Assembly (NCBI GenBank): GCA_029884165.1
Contig: JAOUIH010000014.1
Location: 1 to 57,609, forward strand
Reading direction: 5' to 3'
Length of the DNA stretch: 57,609 bases
Source of the DNA: Gammaproteobacteria bacterium
GTDB taxonomy: Bacteria; Pseudomonadota; Gammaproteobacteria; Steroidobacterales; Woeseiaceae
Numbering within the stretch: position 1 is the first letter of the stretch; every line of letters starts with the position of its first letter. A program made the position numbers and the translations under genes. The notes under the pieces are model-generated. The model was not told the origin of the DNA and did not search any database. It saw only the letters and a program-made list of their open reading frames with translations. Below, piece by piece: positions 34,572 through 42,888 of this stretch.

Positions 34572-35123
34572 TCAGCCGCGTTCGCGATCCCAGACGACTT
34601 CTGCGCCGAACTCGGCCCGGGCCGCCTGCCGAGCGATGACGAACAGCAGGTCGGACAGACGGTTGAGGTAGCGCACGACTTCGTCCCGCACCGTTTCGTT
34701 GCGGGCGAGCGCTACGACCCTGCGTTCCGCGCGGCGCACGATCGTCCGAGCCAGGTGACAGGCAGCCGCCGCGGGGCCGCCGCCGGGCAGGATAAAGTCT
34801 TTCAGCGGCGGCAGGTCGCGGTTGAAGTCATCCAGCTCGCGCTCGAGGCGCTCGACGAATTGCGCTTCGATCGCAACGTGGCCCGGGATGCAGAGTTCTC
34901 CGCCCAGTTCGAACAGGTCGTGCTGGACTCCTGTAAGGCAGGCGCGATAGCCCTCCGGCAGCGTCGGGCATGCCAGCACGACGCCGATTGCGCTGTTTGC
35001 CTCGTCGACGGTGCCGTAGGCCTCGACGCGCAGGCTATCCTTCGGCACACGGCTGCCGTCCCCGAGTCCCGTCGTGCCGTCGTCACCCGTGCGGGTGTAG
35101 ATCTTGCTCAGTCGATGTCCCAT
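34572..35123 (-). CDS. PduO-type cob(I)alamin adenosyltransferase
   Basis: A 183-residue ATP:cob(I)alamin adenosyltransferase of the PduO family, which makes adenosylcobalamin. Motifs are IYTRTGDDGTTGLGDGSR and RVEAYGTVDEANSAIG (ATP binding), and ARTIVRRAERRVVAL and VVRYLNRLSDLLFVIAR (active site). It is 23 nt downstream of btuB in the same orientation, so it likely shares the cobalamin-riboswitch transcript. Confidence 0.93.
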   Translation of the reverse strand: MGHRLSKIYTRTGDDGTTGLGDGSRVPKDSLRVEAYGTVDEANSAIGVVLACPTLPEGYRACLTGVQHDLFELGGELCIPGHVAIEAQFVERLERELDDFNRDLPPLKDFILPGGGPAAAACHLARTIVRRAERRVVALARNETVRDEVVRYLNRLSDLLFVIARQAARAEFGAEVVWDRERG

Positions 35124-35146
35124 AGTTCTCGCCCGTTTGTCGTTGC

Positions 35147-36916
35147 CTACTGCCAGCGGTACTTCAGTTCAGCGTAGGCGCTGCGGCCCTGCATGCGAAA
35201 ATTCGCTGCTGTTTCGTATTCGCGGTCGAATATGTTTTCGAGCCTGAGGTTCACCTGCCAGTTGGAGCCGAATGCGAGCTGGCCGGTCAGATTCGCCAGC
35301 ACGTATCCTGGCAGCTTGACTCCGAATTCATCCCGGTCGCCGCTCGCGAGGACCGAAATCCCGAATCGATGCGGCCCGAGGTTTTGCAGGTAGTTTATCG
35401 TCAGGCTCTCTTCCGGCCTTCTGGGCAGTCGCTGCCCGTCACTTGCATTGTCGGCTGACTGCTTCAGCAGGTCCGCTCGCAGACTGAATGTTTCGCCGGT
35501 GAACTCGTAGCCGAGTTGCGCGCCGCGGATCTCGGCCCGGCCGATGTTGCGCAGCGTGAAGTCGGCCAGGTCGAACTCGATCAGGTCATCTATATCGTGA
35601 CCGTACAGCTCGAGACGAACCGATTGCCGAAGACCGATCCGGAACTCCGTGCCCAACTGCAGCTCGTCGGCCACCTCCGGGCGGAGCTCGGAATTGCCGC
35701 CGAAGCCGTAACGGTCCGTCGCGTCGGGCGCGCGAAATGCATGGCCGAGCCCGGCGCTGACAGTCCAGTTCTCCCCAATGTCGTAAGCGTACTCGGCGTT
35801 CCAGGTGAATTCGCCGCCGAACGAGTCGTAATCGGTGTAGCGGCCGGCGAAAAATGCCCGGTGCGGGCCGTGAGCAAAGTAGTCCTGGGCAAACACGGCC
35901 CGAGCGGAGGTTCCCTCGTCGAAGCCGCTGCCAAAGGAAAAGGTCGACGCATCCTCGTCGCTCAGGTATACGCCGGCGGCCAGCGCGTGCTCGCCGACTG
36001 CGTGGCTGTACTGCCAATCGAGGGTGGCCCGCTCCGAACGCACGAAATCGTCACCCTGGTTCTGGTCGATTTCATCGACGATGTAACTGAGTATCAGCTT
36101 GCTGCGGGATCGATCGCCAATTGCCGAGTCGAGCTCCAGCGCGGTGCTCGAATTGACGTAGTCCTGGTCGAGCGGCGACAGGAAGAAGTCGAGATACTCC
36201 ACCGTACCGTTCGCGCGCCAGTGCCGAAGCGTCACGTCCCCTATGCCGAGACTGCGGCTGCCATAGATGTTCGCGCTCAGGTTTTCATAGCCTCGCTCGA
36301 TTTCGCTGGCCGGACTGATTTCGTATCCGTCCGTTTCCTGCCAGTTGACGGTAAGTCCGAACTCGCCGTTCGCGCCCTTCATGCCGCCGCTAAGGTAGCC
36401 CGTCTGCGTACCGTAGCTGCCGCCGCCTCCGCCGACTTCGAGGTAGTCAGCGGTAGCGCGCCGCGTGATGACGTTGATGACGCCACCGATCGCATCGGTG
36501 CCATACAGCGATGAGCGACTGCCGCGCACGATTTCGACGCGCTCGATCACTTCCGGATCGATGTGCTGTATCGCCGCGCCGCCGATCGTGCCCGGATTGA
36601 TCCGCACGCCATCGACGAGGATGAGCGTGTGGTTGCTCTCGGTGCCGCGCATGAAGATCGAGGTCGCCTGACCTGGCCCGCCATTCCGGCCGAGGTCGAG
36701 GCCTGCTTCGAAACGCAACAGTTCGGCAAGGTCCGTAGCGAGCGATTGCTCTATGCGGTCCCGACCTATGACCGTCACCGGCACGATCGTATCGGTCAGC
36801 GACATCGCGCTGCGCGTTGCCGTCACGACGATGACGTCGGCGGGTTCGTTATCGGAGGCAAAAAGGCAGGACGGCGCAAGCATGGCGCCGATGATGACCA
36901 GTCGTCGAAACAGCAT
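35147..36916 (-). CDS. btuB: TonB-dependent cobalamin receptor BtuB
   Basis: A 589-residue outer-membrane receptor. A signal peptide (MLFRRLVIIGAMLAPSCLFAS) is followed by the TonB box DVIVVTA and the plug domain (VTVIGRDRIEQSLATDLAELL, SIFMRGTESNHTLILVDGVR, RVEIVRGSRSSLYGTDAIGG). The barrel ends with RMQGRSAYAELKYRW, the usual terminal aromatic signature. The ATG at 36916 has GGGGA upstream. A cobalamin riboswitch in the leader makes vitamin B12 the expected substrate. It depends on TonB/ExbBD for energy; a tonB lies at about 18 kb. Confidence 0.94.
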   Translation of the reverse strand: MLFRRLVIIGAMLAPSCLFASDNEPADVIVVTATRSAMSLTDTIVPVTVIGRDRIEQSLATDLAELLRFEAGLDLGRNGGPGQATSIFMRGTESNHTLILVDGVRINPGTIGGAAIQHIDPEVIERVEIVRGSRSSLYGTDAIGGVINVITRRATADYLEVGGGGGSYGTQTGYLSGGMKGANGEFGLTVNWQETDGYEISPASEIERGYENLSANIYGSRSLGIGDVTLRHWRANGTVEYLDFFLSPLDQDYVNSSTALELDSAIGDRSRSKLILSYIVDEIDQNQGDDFVRSERATLDWQYSHAVGEHALAAGVYLSDEDASTFSFGSGFDEGTSARAVFAQDYFAHGPHRAFFAGRYTDYDSFGGEFTWNAEYAYDIGENWTVSAGLGHAFRAPDATDRYGFGGNSELRPEVADELQLGTEFRIGLRQSVRLELYGHDIDDLIEFDLADFTLRNIGRAEIRGAQLGYEFTGETFSLRADLLKQSADNASDGQRLPRRPEESLTINYLQNLGPHRFGISVLASGDRDEFGVKLPGYVLANLTGQLAFGSNWQVNLRLENIFDREYETAANFRMQGRSAYAELKYRWQ

Positions 36917-37036
36917 ATTTTCCCCAATGCGTGCCGCCCGCACGCGCGATCGCGTTATTGTCATGCGACTGGGTAGCAGGGTGTCCGGGCCGTTCGAATG
37001 GTTCACGCCCGACCGGGTGCCCGCCGCACCAACCGC

Positions 37037-37280
37037 GTGTACACCGGGCCGGTCTCCGGGCTGACGAGCGGGCAGGGTAGGCCCGGGCCATGACGCCTTC
37101 CCACGATTGCCGACTAAGGGTCTGCGGCTACGCAGTGGCTCCGGCCCGATGTTGCCGGGCGGGGGTCTTGGCTTGACTCGATCACCGTTGCGGGGGCAGC
37201 GCCGGATTACGGCCGGGTCTCGGTCGTCGCCGGCTTCCCGTTCATCCGGAAAACGCCTTTCCGGATTCACCTGGTGTGTC
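37037..37280 (-). promoter_or_regulatory. Cobalamin riboswitch in the btuB leader
   Basis: Reading the minus strand, the conserved cobalamin core appears in order: GAACGGGAAGCCGG, GCTGCCCCCGCAACGGT, GGAGCCACTG, GGGAAGG and the B12 box GTCAGCCCGGAGACCGG. The ends can pair (ACACC.GG with CC.GGTGT) to close P1. About 120 nt separate the element from the btuB ATG. A GCGTGC/GCACGC hairpin (36929-36945) sits just before the GGGGA ribosome binding site and could be the expression platform controlling translation. Cobalamin binding would repress btuB and the adenosyltransferase. Confidence 0.96.
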
Positions 37281-37286
37281 GGGGCG

Positions 37287-37316
37287 ACGATAGGGCTCGC
37301 GACCGGGAGCTGTCAA
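37287..37316 (-). promoter_or_regulatory. Sigma-70 promoter of the btuB riboswitch transcript
   Basis: TTGACA (37316-37311, perfect -35) and TATCGT (37292-37287) are separated by 18 nt on the minus strand. A start site about 7 nt downstream falls at 37280, the outer end of P1 of the riboswitch, so promoter and riboswitch fit together. Confidence 0.7.
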
Positions 37317-37380
37317 GCAGGCACTTGAGTCTGGCGCAACGAGTCGCCATAGTCGCCTGTAATCCGGAGGAGTTCAGACC

Positions 37381-38178
37381 GTGACCGCATCCCTGCCCGC
37401 CGACGCGTCGCCTGAATTGCGCGCGGCTCTCGATGCTGCCGCCCTCGCGGCGGCTATCGCCCGCCGCTACTTTCGCGGCAATCTCGACGTCAGGACCAAG
37501 GCGGACCGGACGCCGGTCACGCAGGCAGACGTCGAATGCGAACAGGCGATTCGGCGCGCAATTCTCGACGCGTTTCCCGCGCACGGCTTTTACGGCGAGG
37601 AGACCGGCCGCAGCGGGGACGGCTCCGAGCACTTGTGGCTGGTCGACCCGATCGACGGGACCAAGGGCTTTGTACGCCAGTACCCGTTTTTCTCCACCCA
37701 GATCGCGCTGATGCGCCGCGGCGCACTGGTGCTGGGTGTATCGAGCGGGACGATGTTCGACGAGCTGGCATGGGCCGAACGCGGCAAGGGCGCCTGGCTG
37801 AACGGCGAGCGGCTCCGGGTCAGCGACATCGACGAGCTCGACAGGGCCGCGGTCTCGACAGGTAACTTGAAGTCCCTGGCATTGACCACCGAGGGCTGGT
37901 CCCGCCTGGGTGGCATAGTCGCGCGCGCCGACCGGATCCGCGGTTACGGGGATTTCTACCACTACCACCTGCTGGCGGCGGGGAAGATCGAGGCCGTGAT
38001 CGAATCGGACGTAAATATCCTCGATATCGCTGCGCTCTCGGTGATCGTCACGGAGGCGGGCGGCGTATTCACGGACCTGAACGGTCAGCCGCCCGGGCTG
38101 GCAACGCGTTCCGTGCTGGCGGCGAACCCCGCGTTGCATGCAAAGCTGCTTACCGAACTGCGTAACCGGGTCGCGTAG
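37381..38178 (+). CDS. cysQ: 3'(2'),5'-bisphosphate nucleotidase CysQ-like
   Basis: A 265-residue protein of the inositol-monophosphatase superfamily. Metal and substrate motifs are KADRTPVTQADVECE, GFYGEETG, LVDPIDGTKGFVRQ and the late acidic pocket NILDIAALSVIVTEAGG. CysQ dephosphorylates PAP from sulfate assimilation; histidinol-phosphate phosphatase or SuhB-like activity is an alternative, as these families are close. The start is a GTG. It is divergent from btuB. Confidence 0.8.
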   Translation: MTASLPADASPELRAALDAAALAAAIARRYFRGNLDVRTKADRTPVTQADVECEQAIRRAILDAFPAHGFYGEETGRSGDGSEHLWLVDPIDGTKGFVRQYPFFSTQIALMRRGALVLGVSSGTMFDELAWAERGKGAWLNGERLRVSDIDELDRAAVSTGNLKSLALTTEGWSRLGGIVARADRIRGYGDFYHYHLLAAGKIEAVIESDVNILDIAALSVIVTEAGGVFTDLNGQPPGLATRSVLAANPALHAKLLTELRNRVA

Positions 38179-38269
38179 GCGCGAGGACGTCGAGTCCCGG
38201 CCTCGAGCTTCCGGCGCCCGGATGCCCGCTCGGAAATCACATGATGGTCGGTAGCCCGGCCCGGGCGGC

Positions 38270-39055
38270 TCAGCGCCGGTCTGCGGCAACGAACAGCGGC
38301 CGGCCGCGCCAGCTCGTGCTTTCGATGCCGACGCGATAGAGCTCCGAAAGGCGTTCCTCGGTGAGTATTTCGTCACTCCGCCCGAACTCCCAGCGGCCGT
38401 CGCCGTGCAGCAGGAGGCAGTGGCCGGCGTAGCGTGCCGCCAGGTTGACGTCGTGCAGGCTTGCGATGACCGCGGCGCCGTCTCGCGCTTTCGCGGCGAA
38501 CAGGTCGAGCACATCCAGCTGGTGCTGCGGATCCAGGTGGTTGGTCGGCTCGTCGAGCAGGAACAGGGCCGGCTCCTGTGACAGGACCTGCGCTATCGAC
38601 AGGCGGCGGCGCTCGCCGCCGGACAGGGTGCCGACGTCCCGGTCTGCAAGTTCGCCGAGGTCGACGGCTTCGAGACACCGCATAGCGATGCTCCGGTCAT
38701 CGGCCGACTCGAGGCGCAGTGCACCGATGTGCGGATGTCGGCCGATCAGCACGGTGTCGAACACGCTGGCGGGAAACACGTCTTCGCTGTACTGCGGCAA
38801 CAGCGCGAGCCTGCGGGCGACCAGCCGCCGCGGCATCGTGGCCAGTGTTTCACCGTCGAGCCGGATTGCCCCGGTGGCCGGCCGGAGCCCGGCAAGCGTA
38901 TGCAGGGAAAGCGACTTGCCGGTGCCGTTTCGACCCAGGATCGCGATGAACTGGCCGCCGGTGACGTCAAGGTCCAGGCCCTCGACGAGACGGCGCCCCG
39001 GAACGTCTATGTCGAGGCGGGAAGCGGTGAGCAGTGCGTGACGGTCGGCCGGCAT
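38270..39055 (-). CDS. btuD: BtuD/FecE-type ABC transporter ATPase
   Basis: A 261-residue ABC ATPase of the vitamin B12/siderophore import class. Walker A is GRNGTGKSLS, the Q-loop LLPQYSED, the signature LSGGERRRLSIAQ, Walker B ALFLLDEPTNHLD and the H-loop HDVNL. Proximity to btuF, btuB and the adenosyltransferase suggests cobalamin import. No permease lies beside it; the only FecCD/BtuC-type permease in the window is at 52.3 kb, also on the minus strand. Iron-siderophore import is the alternative. Confidence 0.85.
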   Translation of the reverse strand: MPADRHALLTASRLDIDVPGRRLVEGLDLDVTGGQFIAILGRNGTGKSLSLHTLAGLRPATGAIRLDGETLATMPRRLVARRLALLPQYSEDVFPASVFDTVLIGRHPHIGALRLESADDRSIAMRCLEAVDLGELADRDVGTLSGGERRRLSIAQVLSQEPALFLLDEPTNHLDPQHQLDVLDLFAAKARDGAAVIASLHDVNLAARYAGHCLLLHGDGRWEFGRSDEILTEERLSELYRVGIESTSWRGRPLFVAADRR

Positions 39056-39078
39056 CGGGCTAGCCTAGCCTGATTTCG

Positions 39079-39116
39079 GTCGTCGGCCAACGCGGTGCGA
39101 CTCGCCGGCCAACGCG
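39079..39116. repeat. Short direct repeat upstream of btuD
   Basis: TCGTCGGCCAACGCGG (39079-39094) and TCGCCGGCCAACGCGG (39101-39116) are 15/16 identical and 22 bp apart. They fill the gap between btuD and the zincin gene. They could be an operator or a recombination remnant. Confidence 0.6.
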
Positions 39117-39123
39117 GCGCGGT

Positions 39124-39891
39124 TCAGCGGAGCCGGATCTCTTCGGCCGTTACCTGTCCGATGATGACGTCTTTCAGCGTTGTCGGCACCATCGCATCGA
39201 ATTCCGACAGAGCGATCCGGCCGCCCATTATTTCGGCCTTGCGCTGCGGGTGTAGCGGGTTGCGGCCGGGGTCGGCGTAACCGTCGGGAAACACCGGTAA
39301 TCCGCTGCCGAGTTCGTACTTGTCGGTTGCGCCGAGGGTGTGCAGGAATTCATGCGCGATGATGAAGCTGTTCGTGCCGTTGTGCTGGCGGCTTGCGTAG
39401 GCGTTGACGACGCCGACCATGCCCTTTTGCAGACCTACCGAATTTTCCAGGTGAAAGCTTTCGTCCGGCGAGTGATAGCGAACGAACATTCGCACGTCCG
39501 GCGGCGGGTCGTCCTGCTCGCTCCCGACGGAATTGGCCCACCAGCGCAACTTGAGACTCCAGACCATGATGTCGAACGTACCCGGCTCGGGGTCGATCGC
39601 TGGCGGCTGCTCGCGCACCTCACGGCCGAGTTCGATGCGCACCGGCCGATCGATGCCATGGCCGTAGCGCTCCGCCTCGCGCGCAAGGAAGGATTCGATC
39701 TCGTTGAAGCTGTCGGCCTGCAGGCCCTGGATATAGCGCGCGGTTGCGTCGCTGCCATCCGCGTTGATCGGGTACACCTTGACCCACAGGCTGTTGTCCC
39801 AGTCCGTGCTTCGCGCCTGGGTCAGCAGGCTGTTGACCGAGACGAACAGCAGGATCAACAGCAGTATGCCTACTCGAATTGCCTTGAACAT
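39124..39891 (-). CDS. Secreted zincin-type metallopeptidase-like protein
   Basis: A 255-residue protein with an N-terminal signal or anchor helix (about residues 5-25). The zinc motif is HEFLHTLGATDKY (His180, Glu181, His184, Gly187, Asp190), a HExxHxxGxxD pattern as in snapalysin-like metzincins, and AEIMGG (about 219-224) may be the Met-turn. The N-terminal half (VKVYPINADGS..., GLQADSFNEIESFLA) has no motif I recognise. It is probably a periplasmic or membrane-tethered protease; the substrate is unknown. Confidence 0.65.
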   Translation of the reverse strand: MFKAIRVGILLLILLFVSVNSLLTQARSTDWDNSLWVKVYPINADGSDATARYIQGLQADSFNEIESFLAREAERYGHGIDRPVRIELGREVREQPPAIDPEPGTFDIMVWSLKLRWWANSVGSEQDDPPPDVRMFVRYHSPDESFHLENSVGLQKGMVGVVNAYASRQHNGTNSFIIAHEFLHTLGATDKYELGSGLPVFPDGYADPGRNPLHPQRKAEIMGGRIALSEFDAMVPTTLKDVIIGQVTAEEIRLR

Positions 39892-39985
39892 CGGGCGGCC
39901 TCGGTATGACGTCCACCGGGACCTGCGATTTTCGCCCGCCAGGGTCCGCCCGCTGGAGTGCGGGCGTCCCAGTTTCGGCTATTTT

Positions 39986-41578
39986 TCAGGGCAGTTCGGG
40001 CTCCCGGCGGGCCTCTGAGGCCTGTTCGAAGGCGTATGCGATGCCTAGCAGCTTCGTTTCGCTGTAGGCACCGCCAATGAAAGACAGGCCCACCGGCAGG
40101 TCGAAGACGTAGCCGGCGGGCACCGTGACGTTCGCATAGCCCGACACGGCGGCGAGTCCGGAGCTTCCGAGGCTGTAGAAGTCGCCGTTGACGTGGTCCG
40201 TGTACCAGGCCGGCCCGTTGGTCGGCGAGATGAGGGCATCGAGACCGTGCTCCTGCAGGGCGCCGTCGATGGCCTGCCGGGCGATTCGCTTACTGGTTTG
40301 AAGCGCCTCGAGATACGCATCGTCCGTCAGCGGTCCCTTGGACTCGGCCTTCAGCATGATGTCCTGGCCGAAAAACGGCATTACGCGGTCCGCGTGCGCG
40401 TCATTGAACGCGATCACGTCAGCAAGTGTCCGGACCGGAGCGTCTGCCGCGCCTAGATAGGCGGCGAGGTCGGCCTTGAATTCGTAAAGCAGCACCTCGT
40501 ACTCGGCGTCGCCCATACCCTCGGTATCCACGTTGACCGGATCGACGACCTCGGCGCCGCCGGCCTCGAGGAGCGCGATGGCGTCGGTCAGCACCTGGTC
40601 GACGTAGGGGTTCTTGCCGGCGCCGCCGTAGTTCCTTAGCACGCCGATCCGCTTGCCGGCCAGGGCCCCGGCATCGAGTTCAGCCGCGTAATCGACCGCG
40701 GCGCCATCCTGGCCCTGCGTCGCCGGATCAGCGGGATCGGCCGCGCTGATCGCCGTCAGCATCAGCGCGGCATCGCGGACCGTCCGGGCCATCGGTCCGG
40801 CCGTGTCCTGACTGTGCGCGAGCGGGATTATTCCGTCGCGGCTGACAAGTCCCAGCGTCGGCTTGACGCCGACGACGCCGGTCAACCCGGACGGGCAAAC
40901 GATCGAACCGTCGGTCTCGGTGCCGACCGCCAGCACGGTCAGGTTCGCCGACACGGCGACGCCGGATCCGGACGACGAGCCGCAGGCGTTCCGGCGCGGG
41001 TCGTAAGGGTTTTTCGTCTGCCCGCCGAGGCTGCTCCAGCCGCTCGCAGAACGTTCCGAGCGGAAGTTCGCCCATTCGCTGAGATTGGTCTTCGCAAGTA
41101 TCACGGCTCCTGCGTCGCGCAGTCGTTTTACCAGGAACGCATCGTCCGCTGCGCGGAAGCCGTCCAGCGCGAGCGAGCCTGCCGTCGTGGCCATCTTGTC
41201 GCCGGTATCGATGTTGGCCTTCAGCACGACCGGAATGCCGTGCAGCGGCCCCCGAGGTCCACTCGCACGGCGCTCGGCGTCGAGCGCATCGGCGATCGAG
41301 CGGGCGTCCGGGTTTATCTCGATGATCGAGCGCAATTCGGGCCCGGCACGGTCGATGCGCTCAATACGGTCGAGGTAGTAGTCGACCAGGGCGCGAGCAC
41401 TGAGGTCGCCGGCCTCCATCGCTTGCTGCAGCGCTGCGATGTCCCACTCGATGTAGGCGGCGCCGGCCGCGGCTCCGGCTGCGGGACCGACCTCGAGCTC
41501 CGGCCCCTGTGCAGCATTGCCGCATGCCGCGAGCGTTGCCGCCGCGATCAGGACCAGTGCAGGCGAATAGCTGTGCAT
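39986..41578 (-). CDS. Amidase-signature family lipoprotein
   Basis: A 530-residue predicted lipoprotein (lipobox LAAC at about residue 19) of the amidase-signature family. The Ser-cisSer-Lys triad is visible: Lys in PVVLKANIDTGD, the Ser-rich loop NACGSSSGSGVAVSANL and the nucleophile region GTETDGSIVCPSGLTGVVG. Exported members often hydrolyse amide bonds of peptides or cell-wall fragments; the substrate is unknown. Start ATG 41578 gives a complete lipoprotein signal. It follows the methyltransferase-fold lipoprotein on the same strand, with a strong hairpin between them. Confidence 0.88.
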   Translation of the reverse strand: MHSYSPALVLIAAATLAACGNAAQGPELEVGPAAGAAAGAAYIEWDIAALQQAMEAGDLSARALVDYYLDRIERIDRAGPELRSIIEINPDARSIADALDAERRASGPRGPLHGIPVVLKANIDTGDKMATTAGSLALDGFRAADDAFLVKRLRDAGAVILAKTNLSEWANFRSERSASGWSSLGGQTKNPYDPRRNACGSSSGSGVAVSANLTVLAVGTETDGSIVCPSGLTGVVGVKPTLGLVSRDGIIPLAHSQDTAGPMARTVRDAALMLTAISAADPADPATQGQDGAAVDYAAELDAGALAGKRIGVLRNYGGAGKNPYVDQVLTDAIALLEAGGAEVVDPVNVDTEGMGDAEYEVLLYEFKADLAAYLGAADAPVRTLADVIAFNDAHADRVMPFFGQDIMLKAESKGPLTDDAYLEALQTSKRIARQAIDGALQEHGLDALISPTNGPAWYTDHVNGDFYSLGSSGLAAVSGYANVTVPAGYVFDLPVGLSFIGGAYSETKLLGIAYAFEQASEARREPELP

Positions 41579-41641
41579 GCGCGTTACCCCTTCGAGAAAG
41601 CGAGCGGGCAGGGTAAGCCGCGCGTTGCGGGCGCGCAAGCG

Positions 41642-41663
41642 GACGCCCGGCGAGCCGGGCGTC
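41642..41663. repeat. Strong perfect hairpin after the methyltransferase gene
   Basis: GACGCCCGGC (41642-41651) and GCCGGGCGTC (41654-41663) are perfect complements with a tiny loop. It starts 7 nt after the stop of the upstream gene (minus strand). There is no T run, so it is either a weak terminator or a 3'-end stabiliser separating it from the amidase. Confidence 0.55.
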
Positions 41664-41670
41664 TGCACGC

Positions 41671-42513
41671 TTACTGCGGCTTCCTGAAGCGCAATACGAA
41701 GCGGTCGGTCTTGCCGCGCACTGCCGGGTCGAATACGAGTATCGAACGGTCGTCGTCGAGATTTCGCAGCAGATCGCTCGTGTCCTCCAGCACAAAGCCC
41801 GCCGCGCTGAAATCCCGGACAAGCAGGTCGAGGTCGATTCGGTGCGTGGTATTGCCCGTGGCCGACGGCGAGCCGAGTGGCGCGTAATGATCGACGACGC
41901 CTACCAGGCCGCCCGGTTTGAGCGCCTTGTGGATTTCGGCCAGCAGCCGGGGGCCATCGACCTGTTCCCAGCCGTTTTCCGGATCCGCGTAGTAGACGTC
42001 GTGGTAGGCCAGGATCATCGTTACCGCATCGTAACGCCCGGCTTCCAGCGTCAACTCGTTGTTCTCCGCGAGCAGCTGAGCGACGTTCGGCAGGCGGTCG
42101 CCCGAATAGCGCGTCGCGATCTCGTCCGCGGCGAAGCCCAGGTACGGCTGGTTGTTGTGCGCGGTGACGCTGCCTGTCGGCCCGACGACGTAGGACAGGA
42201 GCTCGGCATAGTAGCCACCGCCCGAATACAGATCAAAAACCTGCATGCCGGGTCCGATGCGGAAAAAAGCGAGGACCTCGGCCGGTTTTCGACCCGCGTC
42301 GCGCTCGCGATCGGTGTCGCTGCGCGCCGGGTCGGCAACGGCAGCGGTGTAGATTTCCTGCGGATGCCCGGGCAGCGGGGGCGGCAGTTTCTGTGCGGGC
42401 GCGTCGAGGACGATGGCCGGATTCTCGGCCGGAGCGGACTGTGGGTCGCCCGCCGGGCCGCCGCAGGCGCCGAGCAGGAAGCACAGGACTAGTGGGACAG
42501 ACGTATTTTTCAT
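41671..42513 (-). CDS. Exported methyltransferase-fold lipoprotein (COG4798-like)
   Basis: A 280-residue protein with a lipoprotein signal (MKNTSVPLVLCFLLGAC) followed by a class I methyltransferase-like fold. The SAM-type motif I is VFDLYSGGGYYAELLS, and later parts are GRYDAVTMILAYHDVYY and LKPGGLVGVVDHYAPLG. Known relatives (COG4798) are also exported, which is odd for a SAM-dependent enzyme because SAM is cytoplasmic. The ATG at 42513 is preferred over longer frames, which run back through a terminator hairpin. It lies downstream of the candidate small RNA. Confidence 0.8.
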   Translation of the reverse strand: MKNTSVPLVLCFLLGACGGPAGDPQSAPAENPAIVLDAPAQKLPPPLPGHPQEIYTAAVADPARSDTDRERDAGRKPAEVLAFFRIGPGMQVFDLYSGGGYYAELLSYVVGPTGSVTAHNNQPYLGFAADEIATRYSGDRLPNVAQLLAENNELTLEAGRYDAVTMILAYHDVYYADPENGWEQVDGPRLLAEIHKALKPGGLVGVVDHYAPLGSPSATGNTTHRIDLDLLVRDFSAAGFVLEDTSDLLRNLDDDRSILVFDPAVRGKTDRFVLRFRKPQ

Positions 42514-42659
42514 TGAGTACACCCCCCGGGCTTGAGTTTCGAAGTCGGACCGCGCCGGTGAGCGATAGTGCCACGAAAGCAGAACCTGCCCGCCGGAATT
42601 GTCGCCGACGGCGACCCGGGGGCCGACGGCCGGGTGTGTCCGGCACGCCAGCGACAGCC

Positions 42660-42687
42660 AAAAAAAACCCGCGGCCTGGGCTGCGGG
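42660..42687 (-). terminator. Rho-independent terminator of the candidate small RNA
   Basis: On the minus strand CCCGC and GCGGG (42687-42683 and 42672-42668) with an inner GCC/GGC pair form a hairpin followed by eight T (42667-42660). It is placed to end leftward transcription starting at the sigma-54 promoter near 42875. Confidence 0.85.
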
Positions 42688-42866
42688 ATTTAAGGCTCTT
42701 TTTTTCAAAAGAGGTAACTGGATATTCGGTAACCAGACACAGACTTGCTTGTTGTTGTATTGGATCTGGATTTTCTTATTGTTGTTGTTGTTTATCTTCT
42801 GGCGTCTGAATCCTATGCGTATCGTTTTTGGGTTACCTACCCAGTTACACTTCGCTTGGGCAGGCT
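42660..42866 (-). ncRNA. Candidate sigma-54-dependent small RNA with Hfq-type loops
   Basis: A roughly 205-nt transcript is predicted from a sigma-54 promoter (GG/GC at 42887-42886 and 42875-42874) to a T8 terminator. Complementary arms GTAACTGG (42848-42841) with CCAGTTAC (42721-42714), and GGTAACC (42837-42831) with GGTTACC (42734-42728), close a large loop. CAGAC/GTCTG adds an inner helix. The loop is A-rich with two tracts of AAC repeats (about 42796-42777 and 42760-42747), resembling Hfq distal-face ARN motifs seen in CrcZ-type RNAs. No ATG is present on this strand in the span. The region is clearly more AT-rich than its neighbours. All inference; no family match could be tested. Confidence 0.6.
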
Positions 42867-42872
42867 ATATAA

Positions 42873-42888
42873 GGCAAGAGCTGTGCCA
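42873..42888 (-). promoter_or_regulatory. Sigma-54 (RpoN) promoter
   Basis: TGGCAC (42888-42883) and TTGC (42877-42874) on the minus strand fit the -24/-12 consensus TGGCAC-N5-TTGC exactly, with GG and GC ten bases apart. A start site is expected at about 42861-42866. It points to the candidate small RNA. Confidence 0.7.

Noticed and set aside
35516..36514. 332-codon rightward frame opposite btuB
   Set aside because: It is the complement of the receptor barrel and has no protein-family features.
35147..37270. Btu receptor frame extended to 37270
   Set aside because: The extra part is the cobalamin riboswitch leader, not protein.
41671..42708. 65-residue N-terminal extension of the methyltransferase-fold lipoprotein
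   Set aside because: It runs through a terminator hairpin and precedes the clear lipoprotein signal at 42513, so the shorter start is right.
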